DNA of 64,000 bases from a bacterium (GTDB lineage Bacteria; Desulfobacterota; Deferrisomatia; Deferrisomatales; BM512), in the NCBI GenBank assembly GCA_004322275.1, contig SCTA01000005.1:1-64000 (forward strand). The letters are read 5' to 3'. The translations under genes were made by a program, and so were the position numbers. The notes under the pieces are model-generated. The model saw only the letters and a program-made list of their open reading frames with translations, was not told the DNA's origin and made no database searches. Position 1 is the first letter of the stretch. Each line of letters starts with the position of its first letter. Below are positions 1 through 10,528 of this stretch, piece after piece.

Positions 1-3000
1 CGTTCCCCCGAGTGCGTTCTTTTCCTCGTAAATCCTGCCGAGCGAGTCATAGACGTACTCCGTGACGTTGCCCTCTTCGTCGGTCACGGACGCAATACGC
101 CCCCCGGAATCGTAGGCGTAGGACTTCTCCTGAGAATTTCCGGCGTCCAGATGGGCGATCTCGCGCACGACGCGCTGCATGGCGTCGTACTCGCGCGATA
201 CCGAATAGGTGGGGTAGGTTACTTCCGTATAGTTGTCGCTGGTGGCGGCGACTTCGGGGCGCTCGTCGTAGTAATAACCGGTAACGTTCTCGGCGGGATC
301 GGCGGAGAAAAGAAGCCGCCCCTCGGAGTCGAAAGAAGTCGTGCTGATGCGCCCAAGAGGGTCAATGGTTTTCACCGGACGCCCGGCGGTGTCATACTGG
401 ATGGTTGTGACCGCCCCGGCGGGACTGGTTATGGAGAGAAGTTTTCCAAGCGAATTGTAGGTGTAGGAGGTGCGGCGCTCTACAAGGCCGGAGCCCTCAA
501 CGTTTTCCGAACGCACCTCCGCCGTCATGTTGCCCTGCGGGTCGTACTCGTAACGGGTGACGTGCAGCGGCACGGGGGTTGCGAACGGGTCGGCGGCCGG
601 ATCCGCGTAAGGATCGGCGAAGCTGGTCTTTCTCCCCGCGGCGTCGAAGGTGTAGCGGCGCACGTTTCCCCTCGGGCAAATTGTCGTCCGCGCGTTGCCC
701 ATGACGTCAAAATCCTGGTATTGCCAGATTTTGCCATCAGCGTCGGTGCGGCTGGTCATGTTTCCCGTCGCATCGTATTCCTCTCTGGAGATTACCGCCG
801 CAGTCTCGTACCCCTTTCCCTGCAGCCTCTCGGTCTTTGAAAGGATTACGCCGTTGGTCCCGAACTGGTATTCATGGGTGATTATCCGCTCGTCAGCGGT
901 GGCGGGAGCCTCGGTCTTTTTGAGCATGTAGCCGCTGTCGTCGTATTCGTAGACTACCTTGTCGACCCCGTTGATTTTTTCGCGGGTTAAGATATCCATG
1001 TCGGGGAGGTACTCCCACTCACGGATTGTTCCGTCAAGGTACGTCTTTTTGATAAGCCTTCCCCACTCGTCGAACTCTTCGGTGCTCTCGTTGCCTTTTT
1101 CGTCGGCTATTACCGACGTTCTTCCGCTTCTCGCGATGGTTTTGACTCTTTTGCCGTTGACGTCCTGGCTGAGCATACGGCCGGCTAAATCCAGATAGGA
1201 TATTTTTTTCGCCCCTGAAGCCGTTTGATGCTCCACCCTCATTTTTCCGTTTTCCGCCTTGTAAAGCGTGGAATCCGTTTGCCCGCCCGCATGAGAAACG
1301 GAAACGTAATTGGGGGATTGCTTCACCGTCACCGAATAATCTCCGGGGCCTGTCGTTCTTATTGTGCCGGGCTCATTCTCCGGGTATTCGTAACGGGTGA
1401 CGTTGCCGAGAACGTCGGTCACGGTCTCAAGGCGATCCGGTTTGCCTAAACCATTGAGGGTATAGGTATACAGAACCTCTCTGCCCGTGTAATCCGCCGC
1501 TCTCACGATGTAATTGTTGTCATCGTCGTAGTAGAATATATCTATAAGGACATTATCGTTAGCATCCTTTATACGAACGGGCCTTTTCTTTGAATAGAAG
1601 TCTGGATGAATGTATTCGATGTTGCCCAGCACCACATAGTTATAACCGAACGACTTCATCCAACCGTCCGGATAATACATTACCCAATTTCCCTTTTTAT
1701 CTTCCCAGCGATAACCTCTGGACTCGCTAAGACGATATATAACCCCATTCTCGCCGGTTGCTATTGTATTTGCGCTGTTATATCTATATTTTTCTCCCCG
1801 CAAATTAATATCGCAATTCACTTCCATGTTAATGTTGGTCGATGACGAGGAACTACCTACTGCACCAACACTACTGGAGGCCCTTGCTGAAGGGTATAAA
1901 AACCCCTGATATCCACCGCCCGTTGAGCCACATGTCCAACTGAAATCCATGATTTTATTTGAGAGGATGTCAAAACCCGAAGCACGACGAGTAAACTCAA
2001 CGAAACCACCGGGAACTTTAACCTTGAGATCGGTGGTCCTGTCGTAATACTTGCGCGAGCCCATGTCAATGCCCGAGCCTGTCGTTATACAGCGCCCTGC
2101 CGTATCATTTCCGTCGGAGCGGGGATTGCAGGGAGAACCTCGGTCTCCAGATCCTGGGCTTCCTGCCCTGTCACAAGAATCGCTCTGAGGTGGTGGCAAT
2201 TCACACAATTCCTCGCTTATCGCCCCTGCCGAAGGGCTTGACGATGTTGATCCCCCTTTACTGGAATCGTCCCCCCAAAGCATTCCGCCACCGCCGCCGC
2301 CACCGCCGCCCCAACCAGGGCTGTCGCCGCAGGAACCTATGTTGCCTGAGCCTACCCCCACCGAGGAGCTGCCGCTTGAGGTGCCGCCGTTGGCGCACTC
2401 GTAATCGTAGTCCAGATCGCCGCTCGATCTGGGCGCGCCTGAGCATCCGCCGCCTCCTCCTCCGCCGGTCGATACGAAATCAATCAGAGCGACGACTTTA
2501 AACGGAACATGTATCGTGGTTTTGGCGGCGATGACTGACGGGATGCCGGTTAAAAGCTCGAAACTGTAATAAGCCTTTCCGTCCGGCTTCGTGAAAACCG
2601 CATTCTTGGCGTTTATCAGCCCCTGATTGGTAATCTCCAGTTCCCCTTGGTACACGTCGCCCTTTTTCATCTCGGGCAAACCGATATAGGTGGGGTTGAA
2701 GGTTACAACCGCAGCCGGGACGTTTGTCTGAAAGGTGGTATGGAGGACTATTTCGTACTCGTCTTCAATGAGGGTTGGGACAACCGACCATTCAACCGTG
2801 ATGAGGTTGTTTTTCAGGAATACCTTTTCGTTGGCGGTAACTCCGGGTTTTACCCAGATGCGACCGACAACCTCTTCGTGGTCGGGTGCGGACGCGCGGT
2901 ATTTGTACTGACCGGCAGGGATGGCGGTAAACAAAGCTTCGCCCGTGGCATCGGTGTTGACGGTGAACGTTTGCAGATAAGCCAACTCATTCTGGAGGTA

Positions 3001-6000
3001 AATTTTAGCGCCTCCGACCCCCTGAACGACGTTGTTAGACTCATCGGTCGTGCCCGTGTAGATATCCTCGACCTTGAAGAGCGCATTCCCGTTGCCTGAC
3101 TGAGTGACGGTGATGAAAAGGTTGATATCCACTTGGGGGGCGTTTGAACTGGAAACCCTGAGCTTGTATGAATAAACCCCCTCGAAAAGGCTCGATGGAG
3201 GGGCAAAGGTTATCGGAACTTCGATTTTTTCTCCTACCGCCAGTTCGACCGGATTTTTTTGCGCGTTGAGTAACATCCATCCCGGCGCGACATTGCCCTC
3301 GGCATCGACAAGCGACAAAGATACGTTGACGAAACTTGCGTATCCCTTGTTCTCCAGCGTTACCGTTTCGGTTATAACTTCTCCCTGACGGACTCCTGTG
3401 TCAACATAGTTAGGCATAAATGACAAAACTGGTGCAGCGGCAGTCAGATGGTAGTTAATGGTTACCTTTCCCCATACCTCTTCATCGCTAACTACTTTCA
3501 GGACCGCAACTCCCGAGGCTGCGGCTGTGTTGTCGCCCCAGAATTTAAACTCCAGAACGGATTTCTGGTTCGGGAGAAGCGAGGCCAGGGAATTGACGGG
3601 CTCAATGGAAACACCCGCAGGGAGGGTTCCGCCGGTTTGATCGGCAGCATCGTAAACAATGCGAAGGTTGGACGCAGTAGTACCCTCACCGGCAATGACT
3701 GTAATTGGTATTTTTTGTTCAAAATTTCTGGGGGTTTTTAACGTTATCGTTGCAGGGTTTATCGAAAGGTTTCCTATGGTGAAGCTGGCCTGTGATGGCC
3801 TGTCAAACAAGTCGGGATGCACAGCACAGACGCTGTAGACTCCCGACTCATCCGGCAGCGGCTTAAAAATCTGCGAAAAATCTCCGTTTTCGTCTGAATA
3901 TACGCCGTACTTCCGCTCAAACCCCTTGACCGTCACGATTACCGTCAGCGGAACATTCGCCAGCGGCTGGTTATCGGAGCGCGCAAAAGCCTTGCCGGTA
4001 ATTGTTATGTCCTGACCGCCGTTGGAAGACTGAGGCGTCACCTGGGTGACCGTTCCGTAGTAGGAGGTGTCCACAAGGGTTATCTGCCGGGTCGTTGTCA
4101 CTCCATCTATTTGGACGTGGTCGAAACCGCCTGAATGGTAATGAAGATTTTCAACCCTGAGCCTCAAAGTCAGCGAATCGGGAGCGCCTGTGGGCACCGG
4201 GAGATCGAGTGGCGCAGAGATAAATGATCCCCCTCCGGGGATACGGGCCACCGTGCCGGAAGCGATAGATATGACGTTGGCCCCCAGCTTCTGGATATAA
4301 GGCTTCGCCGAAAGAACGTTGCCATCGGCGTCAAGAAGTTCAACCCATATTTCGCTCGTTGTCCCTGAAGCAGTAACGATCTCAAACTCTTCCTTGCCCG
4401 GATTTTCAATCGTGAAGCTGACGCTGACAGCTCCGCCGCGAACCGGTTCATCATTTGTCAGGGTGATAACGGGTTTGCCGTTGCCTACCGCGATCTGCTC
4501 ATTACGGACGATTTCTGTCTTCTCGCCTGTCTCGGGGATGATCTCCACCGTTGTGGTCAAATCTGCCAAATCAGGCAAATCCTCATATCCGCCAACTACA
4601 ACCGGAACAACCGCCGTCTGTCCTGCGCCAATTTCGACAGGTGAGGAGACATGGCTAACCGCGCCCAACAGAATTTTTACCCTCAAACCCGAGAGGTCAG
4701 TGACGCCGTTGTTCGTGATTTCATAGTCGAGTCTGTTCATGACCCCGCGCTTAATCGTGGAGTCCATACTTCGGTTTATGACAAGCTCGGGCAGGGTAAC
4801 GCCGCGTCCAAGGCTTTCTTCAAACCCGTCATCGGCTTTTACTATGTAGATTCGTTCGTTGCCCGCATATCCGGTGTCTTCATAATAGGCTTGTGTCAAA
4901 GGAGCGCCGTTGACGGGATTTGAGAGATTCGGCTCAACGTAAACATCGTAGTTAAGCCCATTCGTCGTATGGCTCCACGAGAGCACGGGCAGCGCATTGT
5001 CGACTTGGCGAACCGCCAACGCAGCAACGGGGAGGAGTTGGAAATTTATTCGTACGCCTGGCGAAAAGGCCGACTCGTTACCCGCTGTGTCAACCGCAGT
5101 GACTGCGTACATATGCTGGGCCGGAGAAGGCGCAGTGTCTATCGCTGAGGGAGTTTTGACGGCTGACAGGATTGGAGTCAAAAACTGCCCCTGGTCCTCG
5201 GTTCTGTATACATTGTAGCTTACCGGTTCCTCGGCTACGGCCTCCCAGGAAGCGCTTACGCCTGCGCCCACAAGCACAAGCAAGAGGTTTTGCGGTGCCG
5301 CGGGGGGAGTGGCGTCTGAATATACCGAAACGGCCTGACTTTGCCCGCTTATCGATTCCTGCCCGTTGGCGTTTCGGAGACTGGACACTGTATAGAAATA
5401 CTGACCTTCACTCGACGGATGGTCGTTATGCACTAGCTCGCCTGAAGTTCTTGCGATTTCAATGAATCCACCAGCGCTATCCGGTCCTTTTCTATAAACG
5501 ACATAATCCGCCGCGCCAGAAACCGAATTCCAGGTAATGTGCGCAACACCGCCCGGCAAGGATTTGCCTGCAAGGCCTGAAGGGGCGTCCAGAGGAGGCA
5601 GTTCGCCCTGATAAATCTGAAAGGAGTTTTGGGACCCGATTTTATCTCCGGCATTCCCAAGATCATCTGTCGCCGAGAAGCTGAAGGTCAGGGATTCCGG
5701 TCCGGCGATTCCCGCGTTTGCAGGAAGGATGAAGCTGCCTTCCCATTCTCTTTTATTCAGCGCAGCGGTTTCGTCGAGGCCGATCTGCGTTTGTGCTTGC
5801 GGATTGCCGGAAAGGGAATACTTCATAACCGGACTTCCGGCTGCGGCGGGTTCGTCTAGAACCATGGTTACATGCACCGAAGCCGGATTGGATTCTTCGT
5901 TCTTTATCGGACTTTGAGGCGAAAGGCCAAGGGCCGTGACTGCCGGGCCGGACGTATCAATGGTTATTGTCGCGCCGCCGGTTAAATTGGTTCCACGGTT

Positions 6001-9000
6001 TCCGGCTGCATCTCTTGCCGAAAACACCGCCGTCGCAACGCCTGAAGGAGTTGTTCCGGATATGTTGAAATAACCCTCGTAAACCAATTCTCCTGTCTTT
6101 CTCAGTTCTATTGAAATAGGCAATCCGCCGGAAGGAGTAATGGAGAGAAAAGGTGTTGTTAAAAGTTCCTCGGAAGCCGCAACCTTCACATTTACAGGTC
6201 CGACAGTCGTCCTCCCTGATGCAACGTCATGTTTACCCGGCTGAAAAAAATATTCGATAGCGGCGCTCGGCATGATTGAATCGGCCACAGCATATGCTTC
6301 GTTTGAGAGTTCGCTTTCGTTCAAGGCATTATCGACGGTTGCAACACGGAAGTACCAACGTCCGTCGTTGCGCAAGGCGTTGTATGTTTTCGACGTTACA
6401 AGTGAGGTATTTATAAGCGTTGCTTGCGAAACTGAACTGAAAGCGGCGTTTGAGGCATAAATCCGATAGCCCTTGATGGCTGTTTCCGATGGTTCAGACC
6501 ACGCAAGCCTTATCGTGCCGCCTTCTTTTGCTTCGGCGGTGAGATTGGAGGGCGGATACGGCAAAGAGGTATCCAGCAAAACGTTAATGCCGTTGCTCAT
6601 CGAGCTCTCGCCGGCGCGGTTAGACGCACTTGCGCTGATCTGGTTTGCGCCTTCCGTGAGGTCTGCGTTCGCTGAAAAGCCGCCGGAAGAAGCAACCGCA
6701 ACACCGGTTACCTTTTGCTGCCCTCCGATGTAAATTGAGACCGTTGAATACTTGTCGGCGGTGCCCGTAATTGAAATTGTCTTGTGGTTTGTCGGGGTCG
6801 CGGCGGCATTCAACGTCGGCGGCGGCGGGACAGAAAGGGCCACGTTGAGAGCATAAGTCGCGGAAGGAGTCGAATTGCCAAGGGTGTCGTGTACGATGAA
6901 CTGAACGTTGTGATTGCCGTCGGTTTCGTTGACGACGTTCCAGGGAAAAGAATACGGCGAACCGGTGTCTGTGGCGCGCACCTGTCCGTCAACCACAAAC
7001 TCCACCCTGCTGACGCCTGACGGATCCGTGGCGGCAACGGTGAAGGTGCCAGGGGCGGATACCGTTTCACCGCCGGTGAGGTTGTTTCCGTTGAGCTTTA
7101 CCGACGTTATTGAAGGACCCGCGGTGTCCGGAACGGGCGTTACCGAAGTTTTGGGGAAAGTATCGCGGCGCTCGCCGTTGGAATCATTAACAACCGTCAC
7201 GGCGATATAATATGTTCTGTTGTTTGTAAGCCCCGTTATTTTCGCGTTCGTGGCCGTAGTGCCGAGGCGAGGCGTAAGGCCTGAAAGGGTCGTAATGTCG
7301 GCATCGCTTAAATAGACATTATACTTTTTAACCAGACTCGCCGGAGAAACCGCGCTCCACGTCACATTTGCGTAGCCGCTGAAGGGCTCGGCGGAGACCG
7401 TCATTGGATTTTGCAGAAGGGTTACGCCTTGAAGGGAACGTCCCGAGCTGTGGTTGCCGTCATTGTCGACGGTGGAGATATTGAAATCATAGGCCTTGGC
7501 CTGTTCGAGACCGACGGGGGCAAATTCCGTATCCAATGCTCCGATATCGGTAGTGGTTCCGTTGAAAACCACTCTGTAGCCGGCAAGGTCGCCGTCAGCG
7601 TTCGCCGAAGAGGACCACCGGTAAAGCAGGGCTCCGTCAAGGCTGGTGACGGCAAGATTCGTCACGTCTTCCGCCGGTTTTACGTCCGACAATGAGACCT
7701 GCACCGGGATAACCGCGGGATTTAAATTGAGAGACTGATCCACGGCGACTACCGCGAAGAAATACGTCCCCCCTCTCGAAAGCCCGCTCACCGTCGCTTG
7801 TTTTGTACCGGCGGCAACGGACTTGACCGGCGATTGACCTTCTATCGACGTAAACGATTGAGTTTGCGAATAGATGTCGTACCTTAAAATGTCGCCGTGC
7901 AGTTGCTCGTCGTAAGCACTCCAGCTGAGGACCGCCTCGGTTCCCGATCCGGCGCCGTTGGCTGAGAACTCAACCTGCGGAGGCGCCGTGTTGTCGAATA
8001 GAATGGTCACGGTCACGCTTTCGCTCACGTTTCCGGCCGCGTCCATGGCTTCGACGATGAAAGCGTTCACTCCCGTGGCAAGCACATAGCTAACATTCCA
8101 CGTGGCCGAGCTGTTCAAAGCCACCTTTTGTACGCCGTTTATCCAGATCGACGACTGAGGGTCTTTCGATCCTGAGAGTGTAAGATTTATGTTATTGGTA
8201 ATTGCGGGAGTAGCGGCGAGCGCCGGAACGGAGGGAGGAAGGGTGTCTACGATGAATTGCAGATAAGCCGCCTTTTGGTTCCCGGCGTTGTCGAACGAAG
8301 TCAGGGAAACTCCGTAACCGCCGTCCATAAGCGGTGAAGCCGGCGTGAAGGCCACTTGTCCTTCGCCCGTAGAACTCCAGTCCCCCGGCACGGCCGTTCC
8401 GGCAGGCGTCGCTACAACGGCAGCCGATGCAATTGTACCACTCTCATCGATTCCCGACCCGGAATCGGAGAAAACCAGAGATACGGCAGAAACTGCATCG
8501 CCGAGGAGAGCCCCGCTTGCGGGAGCGGAACTGACTAAGCCAGGCGCCGCCGAATCAAGGACAACCGTCGCACTCAAAGGCGCGGAAGTATTCCCATCGA
8601 AATCGGCGGAGGTCAGAACCAGCTGATTCTGGCCCGGTGAAAGAGTTTTCACAAAGGACCAGGTGGTTTCGGCGTCCAGGGGGACGACGACAACGCCGTT
8701 GGCTAAAATCGACGAACCGGCGTCTTTGGAGCCTGAAATTGTAATGGACGGCTGATTCGTGTATTGCGGCAAAGCTGCAGCAACAGGCGTCGAAGGCGGC
8801 GTCAAATCGGTTCGGGGATGGTCGCTCACTTCATTTGAATAGACGCTCTCCATACCCTGAGAGTTTTGGGCGGTGACTACATAATAATATGTGGTCCCGT
8901 TGACTACGTCGGTATCAGCGAAGTTCTGCTCAACTAAAAGATTGCCGACTTTTACGTAATCGCCGCCTGAGGTCAGACTGCGGTAGACGTTGTGGCCCTC

Positions 9001-10491
9001 CACGCCGGTATCCGGGTTAGCAGACCAGGCAAGGGTCAATATACCGTCCCCGGGAGTCAGCGAAACGCCGGATGGCTTTAGCGGCGCGATTGAAGTTCCG
9101 CCCAGCCAGGGGTTGTAAAGAACCTCATTTGTGACTTTGCATCCGGTTCCAGAAATATTTGTCGTCGCATGATAAGGGCCGCTTGAGTCACCCCACCAGT
9201 TGTTGGTCGCGTCGATCGGTTTTGCAGGGGTTGTATTGTTGACGCCGTAACCGCTGCAAAAGACGATGTCGCTGTAGTTTATCGAAAGGTCGGAATTAGA
9301 GGTTTTTATGCCGTCTACGGCGTATTTAATCTGAGCGTTTCGTATTGTCGAATTCGCCCCCGAAGGGTCCCTGTTGAAAGCGAGTCCGGACCAGGTTCCG
9401 GCGGAAGGCGCGGGATTGCTCGACGTGAAGACTATGGGTTTAGTTGCCTCTCCCTCCGCCTTAAGCGCTCCATAATAGGAAGAGGAAGATAAGCCAACCG
9501 TAATTCCGGTGTTGACCTCAAAACGCATTTCAAGACCGGGCTCAAGCGTCAGAACCGGAGGAACGGCCCCGGAACTGCCGTAAACCGCCACGGGAACCGT
9601 GACTTTGTAGGGAATGCCGGGGTTGGCCCAGTATTCGTTTTGGCTGATATGTTCGCCGGTTACTGCGTAGAGCCGTACGAAGTCTCCCGGAGCGGTAAAG
9701 GTATTGTTTGAAAAAGCTGAACCGGTTCCAAGCTTGCCTGCCGCCATGCTTATCGCGCTTGCGCCGTTGCCGGAAAATTCACAACCGGTTACGACGGCTC
9801 CCGCCTGCATATCGAGCCCGGCCCCGCCGTTATTTAAAAAGCGGCTACCGGAAACCGTGAGGGTGCTTGGCGTAATAACCTCGATGCCATCCGCGGCGTT
9901 TTGGCTGAACGTGCAGTTGGTTACCGTAGCCTTTCCGCCATCGTGGATGCTCATGCCGTCGGCTATGGCGTTTTCGACCGTGACGTTTTCCAGATTCAAC
10001 AGGGCATTATTTTGAACGTTGATGCTGCCCCAGTAACCGGACTGATTCCCATAGCTGATGCCGGCGTTTTTAATAGATGAGCCGTGCAGCGGATTTGACT
10101 GATACAGGTTGTTGAAGGTAATCGGCCCCCACTCCCCCGGCGCCGGATTAATCGAAGCGGAGGTAAAAATTATCGGTTCTTCAGGGGTGCCGTCGGCTAT
10201 GAGACGGCCGTAGTACGATGCTGAAGTCGATCCGAAGGTCAGCCCCGTCCCCGAGACGAACCTCACCTCTACCCCCGGCTCTATCGTCAGCGTCACAAGA
10301 CTTCCGGATTTGTACACGGAAACGTTCCCTTTGACTATGTAGGGGCTGTTGGCCTTGGTCCAGGTCGCGTTTGAAGATATAACGCCCGAGACGTCGGTGG
10401 CGTTGCACTTGTATGGCGACAACAGGAAAGCAACCGCCAGAGCTAGAGTCAAAATGAAATTCTTGATCGAACTCATGATACCCTGCCTCAT
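1..10491 (-). CDS. Giant secreted beta-helix / FN3 / CARDB / RHS-repeat surface protein (C-terminus beyond window)
   Basis: The frame is open from an ATG at 10491 to base 1, giving at least 3,497 residues with no stop; an in-frame ATG at 10476 is an alternative start. A basic N-terminus and a hydrophobic stretch ending near residue 31 form a signal peptide. Residues ~35-460 are Asn/Gly-rich repeats typical of a right-handed parallel beta-helix. From ~478 to ~1865 there are about eight FN3-like domains mixed with Ig-like domains sharing GSKD and INGV motifs. CARDB-like domains lie near 1910-2135, and carboxypeptidase-regulatory/CnaB-like folds near 2160-2240 and 2475-2550. A Gly/Ser/Cys-rich hinge spans ~2675-2808. 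An RHS leader follows, then YD repeats (e.g. YVYDSLGRI) from ~3004 to the edge. RHS proteins can form shells that deliver C-terminal toxins; any tip and immunity gene would lie left of the window. Role in adhesion or competition is inferred. Confidence 0.9.
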   Translation of the reverse strand, partial: MRQGIMSSIKNFILTLALAVAFLLSPYKCNATDVSGVISSNATWTKANSPYIVKGNVSVYKSGSLVTLTIEPGVEVRFVSGTGLTFGSTSASYYGRLIADGTPEEPIIFTSASINPAPGEWGPITFNNLYQSNPLHGSSIKNAGISYGNQSGYWGSINVQNNALLNLENVTVENAIADGMSIHDGGKATVTNCTFSQNAADGIEVITPSTLTVSGSRFLNNGGAGLDMQAGAVVTGCEFSGNGASAISMAAGKLGTGSAFSNNTFTAPGDFVRLYAVTGEHISQNEYWANPGIPYKVTVPVAVYGSSGAVPPVLTLEPGLEMRFEVNTGITVGLSSSSYYGALKAEGEATKPIVFTSSNPAPSAGTWSGLAFNRDPSGANSTIRNAQIKYAVDGIKTSNSDLSINYSDIVFCSGYGVNNTTPAKPIDATNNWWGDSSGPYHATTNISGTGCKVTNEVLYNPWLGGTSIAPLKPSGVSLTPGDGILTLAWSANPDTGVEGHNVYRSLTSGGDYVKVGNLLVEQNFADTDVVNGTTYYYVVTAQNSQGMESVYSNEVSDHPRTDLTPPSTPVAAALPQYTNQPSITISGSKDAGSSILANGVVVVPLDAETTWSFVKTLSPGQNQLVLTSADFDGNTSAPLSATVVLDSAAPGLVSSAPASGALLGDAVSAVSLVFSDSGSGIDESGTIASAAVVATPAGTAVPGDWSSTGEGQVAFTPASPLMDGGYGVSLTSFDNAGNQKAAYLQFIVDTLPPSVPALAATPAITNNINLTLSGSKDPQSSIWINGVQKVALNSSATWNVSYVLATGVNAFIVEAMDAAGNVSESVTVTILFDNTAPPQVEFSANGAGSGTEAVLSWSAYDEQLHGDILRYDIYSQTQSFTSIEGQSPVKSVAAGTKQATVSGLSRGGTYFFAVVAVDQSLNLNPAVIPVQVSLSDVKPAEDVTNLAVTSLDGALLYRWSSSANADGDLAGYRVVFNGTTTDIGALDTEFAPVGLEQAKAYDFNISTVDNDGNHSSGRSLQGVTLLQNPMTVSAEPFSGYANVTWSAVSPASLVKKYNVYLSDADITTLSGLTPRLGTTATNAKITGLTNNRTYYIAVTVVNDSNGERRDTFPKTSVTPVPDTAGPSITSVKLNGNNLTGGETVSAPGTFTVAATDPSGVSRVEFVVDGQVRATDTGSPYSFPWNVVNETDGNHNVQFIVHDTLGNSTPSATYALNVALSVPPPPTLNAAATPTNHKTISITGTADKYSTVSIYIGGQQKVTGVAVASSGGFSANADLTEGANQISASASNRAGESSMSNGINVLLDTSLPYPPSNLTAEAKEGGTIRLAWSEPSETAIKGYRIYASNAAFSSVSQATLINTSLVTSKTYNALRNDGRWYFRVATVDNALNESELSNEAYAVADSIMPSAAIEYFFQPGKHDVASGRTTVGPVNVKVAASEELLTTPFLSITPSGGLPISIELRKTGELVYEGYFNISGTTPSGVATAVFSARDAAGNRGTNLTGGATITIDTSGPAVTALGLSPQSPIKNEESNPASVHVTMVLDEPAAAGSPVMKYSLSGNPQAQTQIGLDETAALNKREWEGSFILPANAGIAGPESLTFSFSATDDLGNAGDKIGSQNSFQIYQGELPPLDAPSGLAGKSLPGGVAHITWNSVSGAADYVVYRKGPDSAGGFIEIARTSGELVHNDHPSSEGQYFYTVSSLRNANGQESISGQSQAVSVYSDATPPAAPQNLLLVLVGAGVSASWEAVAEEPVSYNVYRTEDQGQFLTPILSAVKTPSAIDTAPSPAQHMYAVTAVDTAGNESAFSPGVRINFQLLPVAALAVRQVDNALPVLSWSHTTNGLNYDVYVEPNLSNPVNGAPLTQAYYEDTGYAGNERIYIVKADDGFEESLGRGVTLPELVINRSMDSTIKRGVMNRLDYEITNNGVTDLSGLRVKILLGAVSHVSSPVEIGAGQTAVVPVVVGGYEDLPDLADLTTTVEIIPETGEKTEIVRNEQIAVGNGKPVITLTNDEPVRGGAVSVSFTIENPGKEEFEIVTASGTTSEIWVELLDADGNVLSAKPYIQKLGANVISIASGTVARIPGGGSFISAPLDLPVPTGAPDSLTLRLRVENLHYHSGGFDHVQIDGVTTTRQITLVDTSYYGTVTQVTPQSSNGGQDITITGKAFARSDNQPLANVPLTVIVTVKGFERKYGVYSDENGDFSQIFKPLPDESGVYSVCAVHPDLFDRPSQASFTIGNLSINPATITLKTPRNFEQKIPITVIAGEGTTASNLRIVYDAADQTGGTLPAGVSIEPVNSLASLLPNQKSVLEFKFWGDNTAAASGVAVLKVVSDEEVWGKVTINYHLTAAAPVLSFMPNYVDTGVRQGEVITETVTLENKGYASFVNVSLSLVDAEGNVAPGWMLLNAQKNPVELAVGEKIEVPITFAPPSSLFEGVYSYKLRVSSSNAPQVDINLFITVTQSGNGNALFKVEDIYTGTTDESNNVVQGVGGAKIYLQNELAYLQTFTVNTDATGEALFTAIPAGQYKYRASAPDHEEVVGRIWVKPGVTANEKVFLKNNLITVEWSVVPTLIEDEYEIVLHTTFQTNVPAAVVTFNPTYIGLPEMKKGDVYQGELEITNQGLINAKNAVFTKPDGKAYYSFELLTGIPSVIAAKTTIHVPFKVVALIDFVSTGGGGGGGCSGAPRSSGDLDYDYECANGGTSSGSSSVGVGSGNIGSCGDSPGWGGGGGGGGGMLWGDDSSKGGSTSSSPSAGAISEELCELPPPQSDSCDRAGSPGSGDRGSPCNPRSDGNDTAGRCITTGSGIDMGSRKYYDRTTDLKVKVPGGFVEFTRRASGFDILSNKIMDFSWTCGSTGGGYQGFLYPSARASSSVGAVGSSSSSTNINMEVNCDINLRGEKYRYNSANTIATGENGVIYRLSESRGYRWEDKKGNWVMYYPDGWMKSFGYNYVVLGNIEYIHPDFYSKKRPVRIKDANDNVLIDIFYYDDDNNYIVRAADYTGREVLYTYTLNGLGKPDRLETVTDVLGNVTRYEYPENEPGTIRTTGPGDYSVTVKQSPNYVSVSHAGGQTDSTLYKAENGKMRVEHQTASGAKKISYLDLAGRMLSQDVNGKRVKTIARSGRTSVIADEKGNESTEEFDEWGRLIKKTYLDGTIREWEYLPDMDILTREKINGVDKVVYEYDDSGYMLKKTEAPATADERIITHEYQFGTNGVILSKTERLQGKGYETAAVISREEYDATGNMTSRTDADGKIWQYQDFDVMGNARTTICPRGNVRRYTFDAAGRKTSFADPYADPAADPFATPVPLHVTRYEYDPQGNMTAEVRSENVEGSGLVERRTSYTYNSLGKLLSITSPAGAVTTIQYDTAGRPVKTIDPLGRISTTSFDSEGRLLFSADPAENVTGYYYDERPEVAATSDNYTEVTYPTYSVSREYDAMQRVVREIAHLDAGNSQEKSYAYDSGGRIASVTDEEGNVTEYVYDSLGRIYEEKNALGGT

Positions 10492-10528
10492 TGGAACCCC
10501 CGGGATTCACACCCCATAGAAACTATCT

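Noticed and set aside
2281-2310. Repeat of GCC/CCG triplets as a possible tandem-repeat locus
   Set aside because: It encodes the poly-Gly hinge of the giant protein in frame; no wider repeat structure is present.
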